64,000 nucleotides of DNA. Source: Haberlea rhodopensis (Eukaryota; Streptophyta; Magnoliopsida; Lamiales; Gesneriaceae). Below the pieces are notes generated by a model. The model did no database searches and had not been told where the DNA came from. It was given only the letters and a program-made list of their open reading frames with translations. The stretch is taken from assembly GCA_907163345.1 (NCBI GenBank), contig CAJQUN010000060.1, positions 124,001-188,000 of the forward strand. The letters are read 5' to 3'. Within the stretch, counting starts at the first letter, position 1, and each line of letters starts with the position of its first letter. Below are positions 54,551 to 64,000 of the stretch, piece by piece. The position numbers and the translations under genes were made by a program.

Positions 54551-55846
54551 GGGAGCATTTGGTAGGTGTGATAGGATAATTGATGGATAGATAATTTGGT
54601 GGATAAAGCGATGATTATTAAAATAATAGATAAACAATCTTGTGTTTGGTATGTATGATTACTAAGACATGAAAAATAATAATGGGTTTGGTGTAGTTGA
54701 TTAAACATTGGATAGATATAAAGTAAGTACTAAAATTACCGAAATACCCTTGAATTGCTTTTCATTTATTCCTTACAATATTCCATATGATTTTATTTAT
54801 TATAATTATTTTATTCTATCAAATATTTATTTATAAATTTATTAATTTATTTACATATTAATATTTTTTAAATTAATTGAATAATAAATTAAATATTCCA
54901 ACTAAATTTTTTAAAACCAAATCGAACTAAATTTAATTTGATTTTGTAATGGCAAGAAAAAATCAAAGAAAGTAACGAGCTTGAGTTATACAATTATTAT
55001 TATGATTAACTTATAATTAGTAATTGAATTCTTATTATTTCTTACTATTCTTATAATTAATATTATAATATTTATTATTGTTCATTTAACTCTTATTATT
55101 CATTATTATTTTTGTATTGATTCATGTCATGATATCACTCATTATTCATCTTACTATTGCTGTTATTATTTATTATTAATTTGTTTGTAATATACAATTA
55201 TTATTCTTTCTATAATATTGTTAAATTATGATATTTTTATTTTATTTTATTATTAATTATTAACTTATCTCTTCTTGTTTATTAGTATTCATATTATTAT
55301 TACCAATAATTTATCTCGTACTATATTCTTCTTCATAATATTATTTGGAAGAAATTAAAAATTAAAATAGTAACTAGTTAATCCTTCAATTAGGTTGACA
55401 ATTCGTTATATTTTTAACATTATACAATTATATTTTCCAAAGAAACCTTTTTTTTAAAATATTTGAAAAGACCCAATTTCTCCATGTAATTAATTTCTTA
55501 ATTTTTCTATTTAATCACACCTCATTATCTCTCTCATATTAGTCCTATTTTTTTTTTGATGTAGTCCTATATATATTACTATATTAGCGTATATTATAAG
55601 AAAATAAAGAATGAGGGTTTAAATGAAAAGGGTATAATAGTAATATTCATCCTAATCACTGGAACTTTATAAATAATCACACGGTTCAAAAGAGATAAGA
55701 GATAAATTATCTGCCAAATAATGTACACAGTACGGGCTTTTTGCGGGCCAATATGATAACTAAAAATATGCAAAACTTGTACCAAACATGTGATAATGGC
55801 AGATTAATAATTAATCATCCTCTTATCAAGCCAACCAAACGTACCC
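54551..55846. mobile_element. Harbinger/Tourist-like element, non-coding
   Basis: The left end gggagcatttggtagg and the reverse complement of the right end gggtacgtttggttgg form an imperfect terminal inverted repeat. Both sides carry taa (54548-54550, 55847-55849), the 3-bp duplication of PIF/Harbinger elements. Similarity extends inward (gtgataggataat against ttgataagaggat). The 1.3 kb interior is A/T-rich with no transposase, so mobilisation would depend on another copy. Confidence 0.75.
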
Positions 55847-55864
55847 TAAATATACACTCATCAC

Positions 55865-57400
55865 ACCCCAGCGACACCCCTGATACATAGTTTACTGGGA
55901 TAAACATGTACAAACCTCAAGTGTGGCTCTCACCGAATGTGCCCTATCTGAGGTTCTGGCCACCTGTACCACCTACAAATGACCACACACAAAGACAACA
56001 ATAGTACCCCTTGGGGGTGAGCAAAAGCCCAATATTGAATGATCATAGAATATACAACATGTAACTGTGATATATGATGTAATGCAATGCAATGCATGTC
56101 ATGTCGGTATCATATCGTACACCAATCCACTAGGTATATCCGAGCCAATAAAGAATGTCCATATATATCAGAACCAATTGAATCGATATCATTTATAGCT
56201 CGAGCATCTCAGCATCAGTCAAAGAACAGTGACTACTCAGATAGGTCCTCATATCACTATCAGTCTCTTTTCTTGACATATCATAGGGACCACGAATGGC
56301 TATATTTTATAGGCCACGTAATGCTAGACATAGTATCGTGTTCTAACCTCTGAATCAACATAGGAGCCGCGAATGGCTATGTCTTTTCCGGCCACTTAAT
56401 GCCAGACATAATATCGTGTTCTAACTCCTGAATCAATGTCAGTAGCCAAGGATCATAGCTCAACGTGCATATTATGTATCGACGTATGTACAAAACTAAT
56501 GTGTGTTAACAAAAAAATTAACTTTCATACACCGATATGCCAATAATGCATGCTATGAATGCCACATAACTTAAATACAATCACGTAGCCATGTAATCTC
56601 AAGTAATCCACATAAGCCATCAATGCATTTATCAAATAATACATATACATGTCGTATGTTTACCCGATAGCAACATACCTTTACTTTTCGATATATGAGG
56701 GTTGACTTGAGCTTGTAGGGTCAAAGTATTCACTGTGTACCAAAATAAATTCACAATACATGAAATTTGTCACCAAAAAATTGGTTATCAATTTAGCCAT
56801 AGCTTAACCAATTTAGGGTAATAAAATTGATGCGATTACATCATAATTTAATTTACTAAATTATTTGTCACCAGTTCAAATTAATTTTCACCAATAATAC
56901 TCCAAAGTATCTGGTAAATAGCAACATAACGTCGGAAAAATCGAGCATCGAATTTTATCCAATTCACGCATAGTATCACACACGCCTTTCTTCAAATTTT
57001 GGCGAGCTCCGTCGGTAGTAGAGGCGTACTGGTGTCAAAGTGTCGGTCAAGATTAGGGGAAGAGATTCAGTGTCTCGAAGAACCCTAGGTTACGTGATTT
57101 CGTTTGTTTCAGGGTTAAATTGAACAACTTTTCGGACGCTAAACTTCGATTATTTGGTATGGAAATGTCCGCCTCCGAGTTGTGAAGATGATGTAGGTCA
57201 GGCTCGGTGAGTGGTGGTCGGACGACGGCGAACAGAATGGATTTTTACACGGTGGTCGGTGAATCGAGCGAGAAGTGCGTGTTTTCACATATTTTACCGT
57301 ATCTGTGATCTGTGTGTGTTTTATATGTTTTACTGTGTGTTTTACATCCTAATCGATATATATTAATTCCCGACCAATTATGAACATCGGGATGTGATGG
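55865..57400 (-). repeat. LTR-like remnant, minus strand
   Basis: The internal text (for example the acctgtaccacct block and ttgggggtgagca near 56015) resembles the segment 2760-2815 in the LTR of element R, with the same order of landmarks. Candidate ends are cacacccca at about 55866 and cgggatgtgatg near 57390, decayed from the usual LTR termini. No coding sequence is present. Target duplications were not found, so boundaries are approximate. Confidence 0.4.
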
Positions 57401-57675
57401 GTGTACTGGGCATGTACATTACATGTACAGTTCACACATGACTTCGTGACCCTATTTCAATCACACAAAAATTAAATCTATCGATTTAATACAAATTTTA
57501 TATGTACTAAATTATTTTACAAAATTTCGGTGTTAATCCGAGTATTTCAAAAAATATTTGTCAAGTCACTATGTTCTGACACGACTATCAATTGACAATT
57601 ATATTTTTAATTTCCATTCTCATTATTTTATTCTATTCTCATTAATTAAATTCTAATTAAGTAACACCGTTATAC
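57401..57675. other. AT-rich spacer before Copia LTR
   Basis: No gene or repeat recognised; ends with tatac just before the LTR start. Confidence 0.45.
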
Positions 57676-58685
57676 TGTTGGGATATGCCCTAAGACAACT
57701 CATTAGATGATTGATTTTGACATACAATGTAATATGATTTTAATAAAGGCAATTCATTATTATATATTACTCCAGTATCTGTGTAATATGAATATGTATA
57801 TATATATTAATGTCCTTAGAATAATATTGTATTATTCTTAAAGATTGTCCCTAGTCAAGTATTATCATGAATAAGGATAATGATAATGCATTGAGACTAG
57901 TATGTATTGATTGATGAATTGTTCATAGATATGAAATATCAAATCAACACATGGGTGCATGTTAGAGAACAATGTACTGGACATACCCACCATGAGAATG
58001 CTACATGGATAGTTATATGAACGTTATAAGCAATTCTCATAGTGATAATAATGTATGTAATCCTTACGACTTGAGATCACCAGAGATCCCAACATAAGGA
58101 GTCGTGTATCTTGATATTGTCAAACGTTACCTGTAACAGGGTAAACTATAAAGACAATCATTGGATACACCACGAATTTTGTAGAGGATGTTGAGTGATC
58201 AAGATAGGATTTGTCCCTCCTATATAACAGGAGAAGTGTTTGGGCCCTTGATCAAGTGAGACTAAAATGCATGGCCATGCTCGAATGAGTCGATATGTGA
58301 TATCGAGCTTATTCGTTTATTCTAGTCTACTTGGGGATCAAGAAATAAAAGATTGAACTATACGAGTATGACTATTCCATGACTCGTGTTTAATCTAAAC
58401 ACATAGGACAGATTAAGTTACATGGTTAATATTATCACAGGCTATAGGTTATGTCGAGTCAATGACATTCTTGTAACTTGGGCAGCCTTGATGTGTTGCT
58501 AGATACCGCTCATTGCTTGTGACATAAAATTAGATTTTATGTCACTGCCAACGTTGCAAGATCCTAACGGGTCGCACAAAAGATTAAATCGATAAAGGGA
58601 GTTTAATTCATTGGATGAATTAAGTTTATTAGGAAGAGTCCTAAATATTAATTAAAGGGGACCGATTATATATATTAAGATATAT

Positions 58686-60694
58686 TGTAAGGACCCTAGT
58701 TCCTTAAATGCGGTTGAAAGGCGTAAATAAAATTTTCATGCATAAACGGAGTACAAAAATCGTGTTGATGCCTTGAGCTATTAAATTGCAGTGCCAAAAT
58801 AAAGTTCCAAAAGGAATTAGTTACATTCCCAACCAATGAATGTTAATCCTATAGTTTACACTACTCATAGAGTAGATACTATACAAAAGAATGTGCCTGC
58901 TACCAAGAGCACTCATCACTAGCTCACCGCATCAACTCGCCTTAGCCCGTTCGCCCAAAAGTACCTACAGGAACAACCCTAAGACCATGAGCATGTATAT
59001 AAATCATATTCACAATAATATGACTGCGATTCAAATGCATAAACCGTAAATGCGATTCACTTCCCGTATTTAATACATTTAAAAGCTCCCTTTGGTTGCC
59101 CATGTACCACAATCATAATCAAGGGATTATAAAACCAATAATTTATGTCCTGACATGCACTCATTCCAAGTATACCAATGGCCAGTTCCAGTCTTATTAT
59201 ATCAGTGGCATAATACCCCTCGCGTTTACATGACATCGGCATTAATACCCCTCGCTTCGACATATTAGCGGCATAATATCCCTCGCAACAACATGACAGC
59301 GGCATTATCCTTCGCTTCGACATGTTTGCGGCAAATATTCTTCATCGCTATAATATGACAGCGGCAAGTATTCTATCATCGCTTCGACATGAAGGCGACA
59401 AGTATTCTTCATCACTGGAATATAATCTCGACTCACAATCACATGCAACCATAATGCATATCCAAACCATGTATGCAACCATAATGCATAACTAAGACCA
59501 TGTATGCAACCATAATGCATAACCAATTCAAAGCGTAATAAATACGTTTTACCGTCCGATGCCCGTATGTCTCACTACGTACCTTAGTTCCAAAAGTGGA
59601 GATGTCGTGGGACTTTATCTCCTTTGTTGCGTAGCTACCTGGGATGGTTCTACATAGTCATATAAACCAATATTAGAAGCCACTTTATGAACAAATACCA
59701 AAAATCTCATAAAAATAGCCAAAATCCAAGACACCAAAATTTTAAGACTCGCGATCGATCGGCCCTTACGCCCGATCGATCGCGAGCTGACCATCCAGCG
59801 CCCATCGCTTTGTTGCCCGCCTCGATCGATCGAGACGTCCACACCGATCGATCGCGAAGTCACCTCGATCGATCGGGTGTTCTTCTCGATCGATCGAGAA
59901 GATCGAAATGTTCCCACCTTCAGCGCTGTCGAGCTCGATCGATCGAGAAGCTCTGTAAATGCGAGAAATCGCCATTTCATGCACAGAACTCCACCAAATC
60001 ACAATAAAACCATAACACTTCCATCCAATACATCAAAAACACTAAAATAACTTCAAAACAACCCTCAACAACAACATACTCCATAACCCAACCAAAAAAC
60101 ACCATATAATCAAACAAACCCATTTTAAATAACAAATACCATTTCCAAGACCAAACCAAACTCCATTAAAACATTAAGGAGGTATCCATACCTCTTGGGG
60201 ACTCCAAATCCCACAACAAATCCCACAAATATGGTTTTTGCAAGGATTCTTCTTCCACTTTCAAGCCAATTTCGAAAATAGTGAATGGGTTAGGGTTGAG
60301 AGAGTGATTTGGGGGTTTTGGTAAAGTGATGTGTATAGTGGGGGTTGGGGGGTAATAAATGTGTTTTAATTAAAATGGCACTCCAACAATTACCATGGTG
60401 TATAAAATATCCCAACATGATATTTTAAAAGCATTTTACCAAAATGCACCAAAACCTCAATTAATTACAATGCTTCACCAAATAATTACTAACCATCACA
60501 TTTAAATCATTATAACACCCAATTCCCCAAAATACATAACATGCACCCTGAAATGCTCTACCGGGTCACGCCTACCATGTGACTAAGCATTTCACCTAGA
60601 CAATTAATTCCAACACATAATTTAAATATCACCATAATAATCACATAACATAATCAATGCCCAAATTGCAATTAATTATTTCGGGGATATCACA
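58686..60694 (-). mobile_element. Solo LTR, Tekay type, inside the Copia LTR
   Basis: The 2,009-bp LTR reads tgtaaggaccctagt...ggggatatcaca and is flanked by tatat at 58681-58685 and 60695-60699. No internal region is present. It holds seven cgatcgatcg-type palindromes (59751-59948), the gtatgt/acgtac block near 59570 and AGCGG-type hairpins (59215-59410). It is the same subfamily as the solo LTR at 29868, in the same orientation. As tatat lies in an A/T run, the duplication is slightly less decisive than gatgt. Confidence 0.88.
59751..59948 (-). repeat. Seven cgatcgatcg palindromes
   Basis: Seven cores with flanks of both the gcg...cgc and ctc...gag types. The cluster is therefore intermediate between that of element A and that of element C. 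Confidence 0.8.
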
Positions 60695-61164
60695 TATATA
60701 TATTAAATATGATGGGTATATATAGACTGATATAATATTGTTATGGGCTATAGGGTTTTTGGAAAACCCATTAATAAAGCCGCCGATATTATGTCTATAT
60801 ATACATGCATATTAGGTTAAAAGAGGTTAATGGTGATTAACATAAAACCCTAAGCAGGCGATCGAAAGGTGCACCACTTGTCTCCTTTCGTTCGTCCCTT
60901 TCATAGTTGAATAACAAGTCTAGCAACTTGTTCTCCAACATCCCTTCATCGACATAATCGTGTGGATACCATAGAGGCATAAATTGAAAAGTTTTGGTAC
61001 TGACTCGAGGACGCGTTGGACGTGCTGCTTCGTGGGATTCTGCTCAAACACGCTACAAGGGTATGATTCTCTTTACACCCCGATATGATTAACTCCGTAT
61101 ATGTCCTCGGTTTGGAATCCAAAATTTTATTTCCGCTGCGCATTGCATGTTGGATTCCTTACAG

Positions 61165-61180
61165 TGGCATCAGAGCCGTG
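61165..61180 (+). other. Primer binding site of Copia element
   Basis: tggcatcagagccgtg, one mismatch (c for t) from the initiator Met-tRNA type site, one base after the LTR. Confidence 0.75.
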
Positions 61181-61352
61181 TACGAAGCTCATATTGGGGC
61201 TATGTGATTAATTGTTTAATCATGTTTTGAGTCATTTTTGCATGCCAATTAAAACTGTAAGATCAACATATATGATATGTTATAATCAAGTTTGCGAAAA
61301 TTATCATAAAAATTATATATGATATAATTAACGAATTATATGTATAAGATAC

Positions 61353-61645
61353 ATGCGTGCGCGCGACCGAACGCTTGAGGCAGGCGACCGTATAGCCGCA
61401 AGGGCGCGCGACCGAGCGCTTGAGGCGGGCGACCGTATAGCCGCAAGGGCGCGCGACCGAGCCACCCCTTCCTCACCAAGGAGCGTGACCGAGCTCACCA
61501 TGGCGCACGACCGAGCCACCATGGCGCGCGACCGAGCCTCTTGTGAAGGGCGACTTGTTTGGTTGAGAATGGCGACCGCATGGTTGTGAAGGTCGACCGC
61601 ATGGCTTGAGGCGGGCGACTAATGGCTTGAGGCGGGCGACCGAGC
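61353..61645 (+). repeat. GC-rich minisatellite in Copia leader
   Basis: Units such as gcgcgcgaccgagcgcttga and ggcgaccgtatagccgcaag repeat with a period near 48 bp for two copies, then in shortened forms (gcgaccgagc, gcttgaggcgggcgac) to about 61645. It stands out from the AT-rich surroundings. It reads open in several frames on both strands because stops are rare in such repeats; I do not regard those as genes. Confidence 0.75.
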
Positions 61646-62839
61646 TCATGGCTCATGCTTGAAAGGTGGGCGAGCGTTCCTGCCCCTCTCGTGAGCGGGG
61701 TCCGAGACATTTGATGTCTGCGAGGTCCGAGGCATGTGATGCCCTTGGCGTGCGATAAGTTTTCCAAATTTTATTTTACAGTTTATGTACATAGAATTAA
61801 ATTTTAAAATGTTTAGAATTTAATTCATAAATTGTGGTAGCATGTTTTATGTGTTATTTGAGCATGGTGCATGGTTATAGCCCTATGACCTATTAGATAG
61901 GAATTTTGTGAATGATTGTAAATTTTAAATACGGCCTGCGAGTCGTGCCTTCTCTTATTTTCTGAATGTATTCCCTCCCCTATGCTTCCCCTCGAATGTA
62001 ACTCGAGGACTTCTCTATATCATGTAATTGTTATATAGTATAGTTAGAGTTCTATTGATGGAGATCAATGAAGATGGACCATGGTGCCGGGACGAGGAGG
62101 CCATTCACAAAAGGACCAAAGAGGTTCTTGGAGAAGTTACCCTTACGTTGACCTTTTAGATTTTCTCATTGGCTTGAGAAATCTTTAGTTGGGGCTATAA
62201 CCATGTCACGCTTATTTTATGTTGATGTATGCGATGCATGATTATCTTTTTATTTAATATTGATGCTTGATATACTTATATATAGATATGTATATATGTA
62301 TATGTACCAGACATATTTTCAATATTAATAAAATCATGAGATCTTTAAATCCCTCTAATAATATTAAGTCAATCAAGATGCCTTCCAATTAAAAATACTC
62401 GTCAAGACTTCGATTGAACATGTGTGGGTTTGCCAAAGCAAAGCACCATGACAATCTTAGTAAGACGCGAAAGGATAAAAGTGATATCCGTGTTATTTTA
62501 AAATTGGGTTCGACTTAACTAGCGTTATCTCAATAGGATTGGGAATCTAGAGGCATGGGGTTGGGAAATAATTCATTAGATGAATTAGAACAAAGAGTTG
62601 TTCACCAACCATCCAAGAGTTACATGTGATGTAATTGACAAAGCGTTGTCTACCTAAATAACTGAGTCTTGGGTGATTAGCCAAAGCTAACTCAAGGTTA
62701 GGTGAAATATGGATCTTGGCCCACTAATGGTTTTGAGGGTTGATGTTTTTAACTAAATAGTGGGAGTATCATTTAATATAGGACCTTATTAAATGATTAA
62801 AATCATAAACTTATTTTGCATATTTATATTGTAGATATC
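61646..62839 (+). other. Copia leader between primer site and gag
   Basis: A long untranslated leader of about 1.7 kb in all. No ORF of note. A 'tatatttatattgtag' tract ends at 62835, five bases before the gag ATG, and looks like a splice acceptor, so the leader may be spliced out in part. Confidence 0.5.
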
Positions 62840-63996
62840 CATGGCATCAAACAATGTTACAAGCACACTTTCATTGCGATCGGTCCTTGAGTAGGACAAA
62901 TTAAATGGGAGACTGGTATAGGAATCTGAGGATTGTCCTCAAACAAGAGAAAAAGCAATATGTCCTTGAGGAACCCTTACCTGCTGAGGAACCTCCCGTT
63001 ACGGCCGCAAGAGCCGAGAAGGATTCTTACAAGAAGCACCAAAATGACGCACTTGATGTTGGTTGTTTAATGCTTGCAACCATGAACTCTGAGCTTCAGA
63101 AGCAACATGAGGAAATGGATGTGTTCAATATGATTGAACATCTAAAGCAACTTTACCAATAACAAGCTAGACAAGAGAGGTATGACGTCTCTAAAGCGTT
63201 ATTTCAGTGCAGAATCGTAGAAGGAACCCTTGTTGGATCTCATGTATACAAGATGATTGGATACATAGAGAATCTTGAGAAACTAGGTTTTCCGTTAGAC
63301 CAAGAGTTGGCCACCTACGTGATCTTGCAATCGTTGCCTGATAGCTACAGTCAATTTGTTCTGAATTACAATATGATTGAAATTGAGAAGACTCTACCAC
63401 AGGTGCTTGGTATGTTGAGAACGTACGAAGCAAATTCAAAGAAGTCTAAGCCCACAAACATACTTATTGTGAATAAGGTCAAGAGAAAGGCTAAAGCAAA
63501 AGGCATCAAAAGGAACAAGAAAGTCTTTGTCAAACCTAAGCCTCATGCTACTGCACTTAAGCCAAAGGGAGGAGTGGCTAAGGAAGGAAACTGCTTCCAT
63601 TGCGGTGAGACCGGTCATTGGAAGAGAAACTGCAAGTTATACCTGGAAGATCTTAAGAAGACGAAGGGAAGTGTGACTTCTACTTCATGTATTTTTGTTA
63701 TAGAAGTCAATTTATCTACTTCTTCATCATGGGTATTAGATACTGGATGTGGTTATCACATTTGTGTTAATGTGCAGGATCTTAAAAGGAGTAGAGTTTT
63801 GGCTAAAGGCGAAGTTGACATCCGAGTGGGAAATGGAGCAAGAGTTGCTGCATTAGCTATTGGAGATTATTCATTAACTTTGCCTTCTGGTTTAATATTA
63901 GATTTAACAGACTGTTATTTTGTGCCGTCGATTACTAGAAACATAATTTCAATTTCTTGTTTGGACAAGGTTGGTTTTTCATTTATTTTATGCTAG
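62840..63996 (+). pseudogene. gag: Copia gag and protease start, broken, runs off window
   Basis: The ATG at 62840 opens a typical plant Copia gag (MASNNVTSTLSLRSVLE), but a tag lies at 62891-62893 and a small deletion follows near 62908, after which the frame DWYRNLRIVLKQEKK continues. Another stop is at 63160-63162 (QLYQ then taa). From 63163 the frame is open to the window end. It carries the gag C-terminal half, the zinc knuckle CFHCGETGHWKRNC (about 63595-63636), and the protease active-site segment WVLDTGCGYHIC near 63730, where DTG is kept. The rest of pol lies outside the window. Confidence 0.83.
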
Positions 63997-64000
63997 TGCA

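Larger units (their letters stand above)
57676..61163 (+). mobile_element. 5' LTR of a Copia element, with a nested solo LTR
   Basis: It begins tgttgggatatgcccta, a start common in plant Copia LTRs, and ends ...ttggattccttaca one base before a primer site. Subtracting the inserted LTR and its duplication leaves about 1.47 kb. The last part (60870-61160) has the leader-like, pyrimidine-rich text expected of R-U5. Gag follows at 62840. Confidence 0.7.

Noticed and set aside
61353..61589. Open reading frames through the GC-rich repeat, on both strands
   Set aside because: The frames exist only because the 48-bp type repeat lacks stops; composition is repetitive Arg/Ala and the position is an untranslated leader.

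Overview
The window is nuclear DNA of a flowering plant, probably a eudicot. It is mostly nested and decayed transposable elements around one ordinary host gene, a six-exon Aurora-type mitotic kinase closest to AUR3. The plant assignment rests on the element types (Ty3/Gypsy chromoviruses of the Tekay/Del type, a Ty1/Copia SIRE-type element with an extra 3' ORF, plant-style hAT and Harbinger-like elements), initiator-Met-tRNA primer sites (tggtatcagagc), and a kinase gene with GT-AG introns.

Left half (1-36328), Tekay-type nest. Minus-strand LTR-like sequence (1-2142) adjoins the 5' LTR of a minus-strand element R (2143-4793). R sits in the gag of element A (4794-11098). A sits in the 5' LTR of element B (remnant 11099-11450). 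B's gag-protease (11674-13494) and its RT-RNaseH-integrase-chromodomain half (22662-25277, called D here) are separated by a young element C (13490-22661). A second LTR (25323-27970) leads into element E (28192-34743), whose pol is split by a minus-strand solo LTR with a clear gatgt duplication (29868-31918). E ends in a shortened 3' LTR (34815-36328). B and E therefore form an LTR-body-LTR-body-LTR tandem array. The whole nest abuts the broken 3' ORF of a minus-strand SIRE-type Copia element (36329-43528).

Right half. After AT-rich spacer comes an internally deleted hAT element (44941-46772) about 280 bp upstream of the AUR3-like gene (47054-49010). Then follow a heavily decayed hAT element with inverted repeats of roughly 430-465 bp (50677-52804), a Harbinger/Tourist-like element with TAA duplications (54551-55846), an LTR-like remnant (55865-57400), and a Copia element whose 5' LTR (57676-61163) holds another Tekay-type solo LTR with a tatat duplication. 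The Copia gag-protease runs off the window end.

The most unusual signals lie inside the Tekay-type LTRs. (i) There are arrays of short hairpins of the form AGCG-N(10-12)-CGCT, whose stems show paired compensatory changes. (ii) There are clusters of 4-8 palindromes with a cgatcgatcg core, mostly arranged in pairs. (iii) A splice-donor-like palindrome (gtacgt..acgtac) and acceptor-like tracts are conserved, the last acceptor lying just before the gag start codon; together they suggest a spliced leader. Apart from the kinase no intact host gene was recognised, and no rRNA, tRNA or CRISPR features were seen. All similarity statements come from reading copies in this window against each other and from family knowledge; no database search was made.
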